A stretch of 64,000 nucleotides of DNA, taken from the NCBI GenBank assembly GCA_047967505.1, contig CM106540.1; one strand, given 5' to 3'. Below are positions 24,049-36,000 of the stretch, piece by piece. The translations under genes were made by a program, and so were the position numbers. Position 1 is the first letter of the stretch. Each line of letters starts with the position of its first letter. This stretch comes from Dipteris shenzhenensis (lineage: Eukaryota; Polypodiophyta; Polypodiopsida; Gleicheniales). The notes beneath the pieces are model-generated. The model did not search any database. It was not told the DNA's origin and saw only the letters and a list, made by a program, of their open reading frames with translations.

Positions 24049-27000
24049 AGGATTTTGTTTTTTGTTTCTTGACTTGCTTGTTTATTTTTGCTTAGTCACC
24101 TTCTTCCTTTCTTCATTATTTCTTGTTTTCCTTCTCTTTTGTTTATTTGACGTACTTTAGTAAGCACTGGGTTTGCCCAAGACACTCCGCGCGTCTTTAG
24201 AAACCGAGTATAGCTGCTTATGCTTGGGCACTGATGACGACATAAGTGTTACTTTGCTTGCTAAGTATATCTTCCTTTTGTTTTTCATAAAAGTTTGTGT
24301 TTACCACCATATACATATGGTGCGTTGCCCTATTAGTATATACATATGTATATATGTATATATATGTATATATATCTATATGTATATACATATACATATA
24401 CATATACATATGTATCTGTATATGTATATACATATATATACATATACATATGGTGCGTTGCCCTATCAACTAGATTTAGATTTAGATGCTCGCTTGGGAG
24501 AGACTAAAATGAAATCGTGTAAACTTCACATATATATGTATATGTACACATATATTTGTATATGTATATGTCTATGTATACATATACATATACATACATA
24601 TACATATACATATATATATATACATACATATACATATACATATACATAGAGACTCCGCGGGTCTTTAGAAACCCAGTATAGCTGCTTATGCTTGGGCACA
24701 TCTCAACGAGTCCATCTGAAGCCTTCTGCCAATCCGTGTGGTGTAGTAAAAGAAGGGCACCTCATCCACCGTCTCAGCTAGGCTGCCCCTGGAGGGCCAA
24801 AACCACTCCCCTAGATCCCACTGGACGTTGTATACCAATGCGACTGGTGTAGGAGAAGTAAGGCACCTCTACTAGCTACACTGAGTGCCCAACCTAGGAT
24901 GGCCATAACCACTCACATGGGTTCCACTTTATCTCTTGCAAGGGTTTACTCTCTCATAGCCAAAGGCACCACCAATATTGGTCCTATTTATACCAGAATC
25001 TTTTGACTTGATGGTCTATCTCCATCCTAACCGGCCAACAACTCTGCTTCTTTGCCACTCCGTTGAGTCTAAGACCCCATTGTCCCTCAGATCCCTATCC
25101 CCTCACTTTAACTCCGTCTGTAGTAACTTGCTCAATCCAATATTGAAAACGGCGGTCGCGGTTCTCCCGTAGGAGAAAAACTTCGAGAGGGACTTGGGTT
25201 TTGTAGAATCGACAAAACCATCATGGAGGGTCTATGGCATTTGGGGTGTGACTAAGCCCGTGTTCTACATAGTTTCACATGCGCGCGCACGCGCGCACAC
25301 ACACACACACACACTTGGAAAGAACATGTGGCAACTGCATGAAGTATTGAAGCATGCCCAACATTCAATGTGACCAGAGAACGCGTTTCGCCCAAGCGAA
25401 ATGTGTAGAAACGTTTCTAGGCAAAACGTCCCGCCGAATTGGGCAAAATGCTAGTGCATTGGGTGAAATGCCCTGGTGCAGACTGTTACTGTTTTTGACC
25501 CTTTTGAGAGTGCTCAATGTGTATCTGAGAGCCCTTTTTAGAGAGAGAGAGAGACTCTGGAGATAATTATTTATGTTTGATGCTATATAATCTATATAAA
25601 ATACATTTTTAAACCTCTTTCTACATGAAACGCCGGGCAAAATCTAGAAACATTTATTGTGACACTGCCAACATCGTATAAAAAGGATTCAATATAGAAT
25701 TAAAAGCCACGTGAATCAACATTGAAGAAAATTTGAATTTTAAGAAGGTGAGAAAGGTTATTTGAGAATGCGAGAGGTATTCTAAAGATTAGTGATTGTC
25801 TGAAGTTGTCTCCAAGATATCATGGACCAATTATTGTACTCTAGAGATTTGATGAGTTTCCTACGAGTTAGCCTTACTAGAAAATGATAGAGTGCATCAA
25901 GTATTTAATTGTAGTTGTTTAAAGAAATGACCACTTAGAAGGTGATAGTTTGGTAAGCGAGGAGATTATGTGTACTTGATTGAGCCTCCTATACCTCCAT
26001 ATGAACAAGAAAGAATTCTTGATGTGGAAGAAAAGGGTACACGGCATATACTCCAAGAAGAATATTTAATAAAGTGGTTCATAAGGAAAGGCTACTTATG
26101 AAAGTGTAAGAAAACTTAAAAAACGGTTCCCTAATACTGTCACTGAGCGGCGAGCATGTCAATTCTTTTCTTAAAGGGGAGGAAATGTTATAACACCACT
26201 AATGTGGGGTGCCATTACCTATAGCTTGCTTAGGAAACTAGGAGTCTAGACAATAGTCATTTGTTAGGGGGTTTAAGTGATCCTGAAGGGCTACTAGTGC
26301 CGATTAAGATGGTTAGTTTAATTAATACTAACATATTATCCTAGTGTACTAAGATGTCCTAAGTGGAGTTGTACATGGTGAGTAATTGACCACTGGGCAA
26401 GCAATTTCCCAATTGAATAGAATAGTTACTTCTCCTTTGTGATTTGGCATGTTTTCCAAATTATAGGTTAGAACACTTTTACCAATTCATAATATTGGAC
26501 GTTTTAAGGTTTTAGAGTAAGATGTAAGTAATGCTTTTTCCATAAAAGTAGCAATTTCAAAAAGATGTTTGACATCAAATTGCGTTTTTTTTTTTCAAGA
26601 AAGAGACTTCTATTAAGTAAGAGAAAAAACCCGCGAGAGCAAGCTCAAAGCGGAATACATAATGAAATCATGAGGATAAATAAATCTCCTCAGAATGAGG
26701 TGGAAAACAACCAAGGCTGAGGCTGAAAGTGCCACCTCAATCCTGTAGAAGTCTCAGAGAAGAAAGGAGAATCCTTCCATTCCCTGAAGAAAGAAGCCCT
26801 CCTAGCTGAGGCTGCACGGGAGTCTCCCTGCATACTGGTCCATACGGCCGTCAAGGTATGTATGGTGTCTGTCCAAGAACTAGCCAATGTGTGCGAGGGC
26901 TGAACTTGAGTTCCCTTCAATGCCTCTGTGCATTTGGCTCTCCAGATATGCCAGGCTGCTATGCTAGCTAGAATCTCCCAAAGAGGTATCCACAGAGGCA

Positions 27001-30000
27001 TGTGCAGCTGCAAAAGGAAGGTGTGGTATCACATCCAAAGAACATGACTCAACCTGATGACGTCGAATCAAAATGGCCCGAGAGGAGTCAAGTCTCTCAT
27101 AGAATACCTGAGGCCCTGTAATAGAAAGCCAAGCCACTGAGCCCCATGCCATAAAGAATGGGGAGTGGGCAAAGTGACTGAAAATCTTGGCTACCCCCAT
27201 CCAAATCATCCTCGCCTGTCTGTAATCCCATAAGCAATGCTGAATAGTCTCCAAAGCAGAGAGGCAACGAGGGCAAGTAGGGTCGGCTCTGAACCTGGAT
27301 CTCCAAAGGTTCACCGCAATCCCACTATGGATAGAAAGCCAAAAGAAAAGAGTGATCTTTCTATTCATGTGGGATTTCCAGAGTCTCTTCCAGAAGCACC
27401 TCTGCAAATTCACAGTGATATCAAATGTCTCCCAATGAAGAACTCTAGAAGTTCTCTAACCTCTACTACTGAGCTGAAATCTCCTGGCATTACTGACCGT
27501 GTAACGAAAGAAGGGGATGCTCTTCTCTCGATGCCCTTTGTCAATCCACTCCCACTCTCTAGGGTCCGACTGCAAATACCTAATGGGAACTCCCCCGTAG
27601 AGCCAAAGCCTCCAAGATCCGGTGGAGAGAAGCCGGGGGTCTGCGTCGAGGAACCACTCTGAATTTGATCTCTGCACCAAAAGACCTACAACCCTGATAG
27701 GTTGAAAAGCAGACTCAAGTAAGATGTCCTCTATGGACCTGAGCAATCTGCCACCATCATGCACACTAAAAACCAAAGCGTCCTCATGTGCATCTCGAAA
27801 GGCCAAAACCTGAAGAGGAACACCGCCTCTCGTAAAAGTACCTGCCCAAGTGGAGCAAGTGAGTGGCATATCATCTGTGTCTACCCAATCCGCTGGAGGG
27901 CTGCCTCAATCTGCAAGATCCTCCGTGCACTCCCTCTGAGATGTCTTGTCAATTGAGATTTGGTTTCCTGGAAGCTTACCGAAAGCTTTCCATGACCCCA
28001 ATGATGAGGCGGGTCCCCTCTCCCACCTGGACCACTGCATGTAGAGTGAGGCACCAAGTGGTCTGCCATGATCATCCAATATACTGTCATTCCACATGAT
28101 CGGTTACCTATCAATCTCTTCACAAGAGGAAGTGGGAATCCTTCGAAGAGTGCTCCTAAAACTAGCCCATGCTTTCAGTATGGCAACCATGAGAGGGGAC
28201 GAAGGTGATTTGAGGTGTGCTACGGTGACAATCCACCTAATACTGCTCATCTAGTCTCCTCCTGAAGAAGGTGTGCACGTCTGTATGCTGCTAATAAAAA
28301 ATGCCTTCCACGGCTCCTACCATCTTGCAGAGTAAAGCTCTGCACTGTAAATCTGGATCAATAATATTAAGACCCCCTTCCTGTGTAGGGAGGATGAGGG
28401 TCTCCCAAGCCACCCTGGCTAATGCATCTGCTGTGCCATCAAGCCCACTCCACAGAAAATTTTTGATCGGTCTGCTGAGTTGAGTGATGCAGTCCCTAGA
28501 ACGGCACCAGCATGAACAAATGAACCAGGCCGTGGCCAAGAGGACCTGGTTGACCACCACGACTCTAGAGGCAAGATCCAGCTTGGCTGAGCTCCAAAAA
28601 AGGAGCTTCCTCCTGATGCTCTCCAACACGGGAGCAAACTGTTGCGTGGAAGAAATATCCAAGCCGACCTGGCAGCCCAAATACCTGATTGGCACACCCC
28701 TCTAAACCCAAGTGAATCCTATGTTAAGCCCCCAAACTGGAGTGTCCTCATCATTGATCCAAAAGCCATTGGATTTATGCCAATTTATCTGCGCCCCTAC
28801 CGCCAAGCAAAATAAATCCAATGCTGTCCTGAAAGAAGTGAGCGTCTGTGGTGTGGCATCCAAGTAAACTGCTGTGTCATCTACCAACTCACTGTCAAGT
28901 AGTTCCTCTTCCCTTCTGATGGGAAGTCTCAGCCCAAGATGTCAGCTTGAGATCTAACATAGATACTCATAGCTTCAACCACGAACAAAAAAAGAAAAGG
29001 AGCGAGGGGCATACCTGACGGACTGATCTGGAAATCTGAAATCTCTCACCCCTTACCCCACCAATAAGTACTTGGTTGTGGGCTGATCTGTACAAAGAGG
29101 AGACACCTCTGATCCAAGCATCAGTAAATCCAAAATGTAGAAGGGTGCCCTCCAAAAAACCCCAATCTACTCTGTCATAAGCTTTCTCAAAATCCAAGAG
29201 TAGAATGGCTAGATTTTGGCCGCTCTGCATGGCCCACTCTGAAGCTTTCCAAAAAGAGTAAATGTTAGAAAAAATGGTTCTGCCATGCACAAATCCCGTC
29301 TAAGTATCATGAATAAGATCTGGGAGAAGGGGCTGCAATCGGAGGCTGACTGCCTTGGCCAGAATCTTGTAACATGTCCCCAAAAGTGTGATAGGCCTCC
29401 ACTAGGACACTAAATTTCTGCAACCTCCTTTCGGGATAAGGTAGATGAGACCCTCTGTGAGCGACCCGGGCATCTCGCTAGAGTCCCAAACGCCCTATAG
29501 GGCTGATGTAATGTAGTCTCGAATCATATCCCGAAATGCAATGAAAAAAGAAGGGGTGAGGCCATCCGAACTTGGGCACTTGCCCTTGTGAAGGGCTGAA
29601 AGTACAGTCTTGAACTCTGTGTTGGTGAAAGGTGCATCAAGCAAAACATGCATATCCGGTTTCACCAACAAAGGGATGCTCTGCTAAATAACCTGTCTAG
29701 CATCCTCTTTATCCTATGTGTCAGGATCTGCAGTAAGAAGGGCGGCATAAAAATCTGAAGCTATGTGCATGACATCATCTGGATCTGTCTGTAAAACCCC
29801 ATGTGAGTCAATAAGCTGGGATACACTCTCTCTACTATGTCTAGGGCCAAGAGTAGAGAAAAAGTGTTTATTGACTCTGCCACCCATCTGAATCCAGAAG
29901 GAATTCCATGCATGAAAGGCATACTCTGTTCTATGATCAAGCAATATCTGTTGATGAGCCCTTGCTGCAGCAAGGCGCTCCTGAATCCAAGCATCTGAAG

Positions 30001-33000
30001 GCTATTTCTGCTCTTCCCTCTGCAAAGCTGCCAACTGCTAGCGAACACCAATCTCACGTCTGAGAATATCTCGTCTCCTGGTACAAGCAACTGAGTGGTA
30101 GAAGTTGCTAATACCAGAAAGGGCAGTAGTTACATGTGATGGAGATGGCTGCCCACCCTGGAAATGAGAAACCCGTATCTGCAGGGCTGCCTCTATAAGG
30201 TCCTCCTCTGTGTATAAGGCATCTGGAATCTTGATGCTGGCAGACTGGCCTCTCAAGTGCGGCTTTGAGATAGCCAGCACAATAGGATTGTGGTCTGAAG
30301 TGGAAACCCCAGCAGCAATGCATACCGATCCACCTCTGTCTAGTGCCCAATCATCTACATAGAATCTGTCAATCTGGCATGAATAGGCGTCTACTGCCTC
30401 CTGTTCGACCAAGAGAACAGGAGGGACTGTGGCTGAATAAGAAAGGCATCGTCCAACCAAGTATCTCTGGCACTAGTGAAAAAGGAAGGCATCCCAAGCT
30501 GCTCTCTCCAAAGAGTGAAGTGCTTCTTCTCTACCCCTTTTTTGTTGACGGCATACAGGTTAAGGAAACCAACCTTACGTCCTCTAATCAAGAGAATAAT
30601 CCACTGAGCCCTAGAGGGGATAATGACTCCGTGTCCAACAACTAAGGGGAGAACCGACTGTGAAACTAAAATAGAAGTGACCCCCCTAGTGCCCAAGGCA
30701 GGCGACCAAAATGTATGGCCAGAAAGCAACTTGCCTGACTTGGCACAATCTCTAGAATCCAGTTTGTGCTCGTGAATAAATAAGATATCAATGGAACCCC
30801 GAGTAACACTTGGATGAAGCTGATCCCGGATCAGCTGTCTACGGCGGCGATGTGGGGCCTTGTATGTTTCAGCTAACAATCCTCATCGACAGGAGGATGT
30901 AGAGTGGAACACCTTACCTGACCTAGTGGCGGAAACAAACCCCTCAACAGGAAAAGACCTCCTGCTCGAGGAGCGAGGAATGGAACCAAGTGGCGGAAAA
31001 TCAACAGGGGAAAGAACCCTGCCACCTGACGCCCTGTCAACAGGAAACCCAATCACTGGCTCACCAAAAGTAGAGGGCACAAACTCCTCTGGGAAATCTG
31101 AAGCATCTGCCAGAGATAAAAATGAGTTCCTGTGAATCAGGCCAGGCACCGGAGTGCGAAAGATCCCTTCTGAGGAAAGAGGATCAATAGTGTAAACCAT
31201 CCCCTTACCCCTATCCAAGGGAGGAAGTGAGGATTGCTCTCGATTCTGTGTTTGCACGGCTGCGGAGACCTCTACTGCCTCGAGGAGAGTGTCTGGCACC
31301 GCTGATTCCAGGGAGAAGTTTAACTGGGGAGGAGGTCGAAGCTAAAGTGTCTCGAACTATGTGAGGTGAGACTGGAGGGACAGCCCGAGGTGAAGCAAAG
31401 TCCACTAGTGTATCCTCGTGAACTGGAGGAGGAATCTGCACACGAACTGGAACGCACTGGTATGCGACGGGTGCCTCTGCAGGTCGTGAGGCACCTGAGG
31501 TAGAAGGTGGCGGTACCAAAGGAGCGCTCAGTCGAGGAGCACTCTGGCGAGTAGGAGCTGTACCACCACCCTGAGGAGGCCCGCCATGTGGAGCTCGAGG
31601 AGCAGGTGTTGGACCTGTATCACCCCCCTGTCAAGGCCGAGGAGCAGATGTTGGACTTGTACCACCCCCCTGTCGAGGCCGTGGGGCGGCAGCTGTACTA
31701 GAGGAGTTCTTGGGTCTTTTCTTCTTCCTTGGGCAATCCCTGGCAAAGTGTCCAATGGTCCTGCATATCCTGTACTGGTCCTGCCTGCCTGTAATTTCTA
31801 CTCTCTGGCGAGAAAAGGAACCATCCGGGCGCTGGATCATAACATGGTCCATCGTGAGGTTGGGATCCTTACGGAGGACCCTAACCCTAGGTACCCCATC
31901 AGCCTTGGTTGCCTCTGTTGCAGTCAACGGTAACCTAGGGAGGGGTGGAATCTTAGCAACCGCGCCGAAATGCTCCCTAATAACAGAAAGAAGTCGATGG
32001 TAAACTTGGGGAAGCTTGGGAAATCTGATGAAGAGCGAAAAGATTTCCTTATCTATCTCCACTGGGTCGAAACCAATATCGAAGGCGTCAAAGAAGATCT
32101 TCTTGTGTCCTAGGTGTAAAAACTCAGCTTTGAGCACGGTGCTTGTAGCCTCTGGAGTGTCAAAAACAACCTGGAAAAAACCTCCTCCCAGAAGATGAAC
32201 ATCTAACAATCGTGGAGTGAGGTCTGGGGGGAGAGCCGCAAGCATCCAGTCTCTGGCTTGGGATCTGGAAGGGTGAGACCCGAAGATGCGTGCGAGCAAG
32301 ATGCTGCAACTCGTCTTTAGAAAAAGTGGAGTAGGATTGGCTGACGGAATATCCATTGCCAATTGAGGTGAGGAGGCTTATTCGAACCCTTTTGAGGCTC
32401 CGTTTGCTCCAAAAAGCGCTGCGGGAGAAGGAAGAGAGGGGAGACAGGAAGAAGAGGAGGGGGGTAGAGGAGAGGGCTAAGGTGGGGGGATAGGGAGCGG
32501 GGGAGAGGAGAGGGGGATACAGGAGAGGGCTGAAGCGGGGGGGAGGGAGCGGGGAAGAGGAGAGGGGGGTAGAGGGGAGGGAGGTAGAGGCGGGGGGTAG
32601 GGAGTGGGTAGAGGGGAGGGGGGTAGAGGCGGGGGTAGGGAGCGGGGTAGAGGGAGGACTGAGACAGGGAGCGGGGGTAGCGAGTGGGGTAGAGGGAGCG
32701 GGGGAGCAAGGAAGGGGGAGTGGGCTGGGAGGGGAGGGGGCGGGCTGAGCGGGAGAGGAGAGAGGGGGTAGAGGAGAGGGACATAGAGGCGGGGGGTAGA
32801 TACTTTTTATGTTTTTTTCTCAAAAAAAGGAGTTGTGTTGTCATTTGTATGATTTTGTTGTCATTTTTATGACTCCCTGTTAAAACATGAAAACATCACT
32901 CAGTAGAAAAAAAGAACCTACTTCTTGTATTACTATTCAAGTAACAAAATTTCCTTATGATAGTTAATCAATAAGTCTACAAAGGTAGAGGATATGTGTC

Positions 33001-36000
33001 CTAGATAATAATGACATTAGCTGCCACATTCTTTGTGAGTGTCATGAGAGACCTAGTGCAGGACAATTTTTATGGCAGGAAGGAATAGATAAGGATGTCC
33101 TGTTGGGGTTAAGGCCCTGTGCCACCTCATGTACACCTTTTTGTTACAGGTTACAGTGTGAACACGGTTCACTCTGAACTGGTTCCACCCAAGTGTCTAT
33201 CCTAATATATTCTTGAGGGTTGTGGTGTGCCCTAGCTTCTCGATTCACACCCACCACTCTTGTGGTCTTGGTCTCACTCTCCTCCACTTGCTTCCGCTTC
33301 AACTGGTATCAGAGCTTTGGCTCATCATCTCTATCCTACGTCCTCACCCTCAGCCGAGAAGTTCCTCGTCTGCTTCCCGTATTAGACTGGTGGCTTCGTC
33401 CGTACGCGTATTGGCCCGTACAACGCCAACCGTACGTTCCGTACAACGTGTGGCTTCGTCCGTACAACGTATTGGCCCGTACAACGCCAAGGTCCGTACG
33501 TTTCGTACAACGTGTGGCTTCGTTTGTACAGCGTCAAGGCCCGTACAACGTCAAATTGGGTTGCGTTCCGCTGCTGTTCTACGCCCTTCGTTGGTCGTGA
33601 CCTCGTTAATCTCGTGCGTGGGAATATCCTTCTTCGAGGTATTTAAGACGTGGTTCGCAGGTACACTTGACATTTGTCAAGTGGGCAGTCGGATTGTGTG
33701 ACATTTGGTCACATTGGGCAGAAATTTGAGGATTTGGTGCACATCCTGGTGCATTCTCGGAATTTGCAGAAATTGCATGCAAGAAATTTGGTTGCTAAGG
33801 GGTTCAAGCAGGAAAAGGGAGTTGATTTTGATGAAATCTTTTCTCCTGTAGTCAAGATGACTACATTGAGGACTGTTTTAGCTTTGGTTGCTTGTCAGGA
33901 CATGGATCTTGTCCAAATGGACGTGAAGACGGCCTTCCTTCATGGAGACCTTCACGAGGATATTTATATGCAGCAACCAGAGGGATATCAAGTCAAGGGA
34001 AAAGAAGGGCTTGTATGCAAATTGCAGAAGAGTCTTTATGGGCTCAAGCAGGCACCCAGAGAGTGGTATCACAAGTTTGATGCTTTCATGAAAGCACAAG
34101 GATTCAGACGGTCTGATCATGATCATTGTCTCTACACTAAGAAGGCAAGAGATGGTAGTCTTCTTATACTCATTCTTTATGTGGATGATATGCTTATTGC
34201 TGGGAAGTCATCTATTGATATGAATGCTTTGAAGGCAAAATTGCACAAAACCTTCGACATGAAGGATCTTGGTGATGCAAATCACATTCTTGGTATGCGG
34301 ATTGTGAGGAACAGGTCAAAGGGTTTACTCTATCTTTCTCAAAAAGAGTACATTGGCAAAGTCCTGGAGAGGTTCAATATGGATAAGGGGAAGGCTTTGA
34401 GCACACCCTTGCCACCATATTTGAAACTCAGCCAAAAGGACAGCCCTCAGTCAAATGATGAAAGGGCTCATATGGCCAAGGTTCCTTATGCTTCTGCATG
34501 TGGCAGTCTGATGTATGCCATGGTTGCTACTAGACCAGATATTGCTTTTGCAGTGGGAGTGGTCAGTAGATATATGGCTAACCCCGGTAAGAGGCATTGG
34601 GAGGCAATTAAGGGTATATTGAGATACCTTAAGGGGTCTCAAGATGTGTGCATATGTTTTGGCAAGTAAGATGCAGAAGTGCATGGATACACAGATTCAG
34701 ATTATGCAGGGCATGCAGAATCGTAAGTCCACCACGGGCTACGTGTTTACTTTTACAGGTGGTGCTATTTCTTGGATATCCAGGTTACAGAGATGCACAG
34801 CATTGTCTACCACGGAGGCAGAGTATATTGCAGCCACTGAGGCTTGCAAGGAGGCCATATGGCTTTCACGTCTGGTGGGAGACTTGGGTTTTTCAGGGGA
34901 TATTCCTTCTTTGCATTGTGATAGCCAGAGTGCTATTATGTTGGCAAAGAATCCGGTCTTTCATCGAAGACCAAGCACATTGATGTTAAGTACCACTTTA
35001 TTCGTGAGGTATTGCTTGACAAGTTGTTAGAACTTGTCAAAATCCATACTGACGATAACCCTGCGGATCTTTTCACCAAGATCTTGCCAGCAGAGCGGTT
35101 TGCACATTGCAGGGCACTGATGGGTGTTGGATAGGCCATATATCACGTTTTGGCCTTGTACATTCTATATGTACTTGCTGTAATTTCTGATTTTTTGAGG
35201 CACATTGCCTTCAGGAGGGAGGTTGTTGGGGTTAAGGCCCTGTGCCACCTCATGTACACCTTTTTGTTACAGGTTACAGTGTGAACACGGTTCACTCCGA
35301 ACTGGTTCCACCCAAGTGTCTATCCTAATATATTCTTGAGGGTTGTGGTGTGCCCTAGCTTCTCGATTCACACCCACCACTCTTGTGGTCTTGGTCTCAC
35401 TCTCCTCCACTCGCTTCCGCTTCACGTCCAAGATTATCCAAAACAAGGTCATCTGTAGTACAAGCATCATCCTTCAAGACTTCCATCTCATCATCACTTT
35501 CTTCAACAAAGAATCATTTAGTACTTCAGCAATCTATGCTTTCCAAAAGAGGAGAAAGGGCACCTGAAGGGATAAGTGCATATATAATCTTACTTGTGGC
35601 TGGCGCCAATGGAACAAATGCGTCAACAAATGGCTCCCCCTAGTTTGAAGATGCATTAGGGTTCATTGGGAGAGGAGAGGCATACACTCTAACATTTCTT
35701 CTTAAGACATTATCTCAACATCTGACTCTTTTTTCTCAGAGTTAGATTTTTCTAAGACTAGTACATGCGAGGGATATGACACTTTGAGCATAATGGCTTT
35801 TTTGACTGCAATTGTAAGAAGTTATCCTTGATTCATCTTATGGAGCCATAAGAAAGAAAGAAAGAAATTTTATTAGAGTCTTCGGAAGACCGATGGGTCT
35901 ATGAGACTAAAAGAAAACCTGATACAAACCACAGTAAGGGTGGAGCTATTGAAACGAGCATCATCACCCGTGCTGCATCCTAAGTCTGATCATACATAAT

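Larger units (their letters stand above)
26585..32815 (-). mobile_element. LINE family 1, copy 2, with poly(A) tail
   Basis: On the - strand: purine-poor 5' UTR, ORF1, ORF2 and a poly(A) tail seen as T11 at 26585-26595. It aligns with copy 1 throughout but keeps the RT core that copy 1 lost. It has its own losses: 11 bp just after the ORF2 start and about 110 bp of the endonuclease near 30545. No clear target-site duplication was found; the sequence before the T run was not found again after 32815. It sits in the 22.5 kb kinase intron. Confidence 0.9.
33101..35424 (+). mobile_element. Young, internally deleted Copia element
   Basis: Two 201-bp LTRs (33101-33301 and 35224-35424, TG...CA) differ at only two positions. 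A primer site follows the 5' LTR and a purine tract precedes the 3' LTR. Flanks TGTCC and CGTCC are a 5-bp target duplication with one change. The 1.9 kb interior keeps only the RT and RNase H end of pol; gag, protease and integrase are absent, so it moved with help from another element or lost the parts soon after. It sits about 290 bp past LINE-1 copy 2. Confidence 0.93.

Noticed and set aside
24173-24701. Tyr/Ile/Met-rich frames of up to 158 codons
   Set aside because: They arise from translation of the ATATAC microsatellite.
25375-25660. Possible MITE with CGTTT...GGGCAAAA words near both ends
   Set aside because: The inverted match is patchy and no target duplication is visible; too weak to call.
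26560-26595. Target-site duplication for LINE-1 copy 2
   Set aside because: The bases before the T run were not found again next to the 5' end near 32815; the 5' boundary may be misplaced.
32317-32844. 175-codon Pro/Ser-rich frame on the - strand
   Set aside because: Same kind of repeat-driven open frame in the 5' UTR of LINE-1 copy 2.
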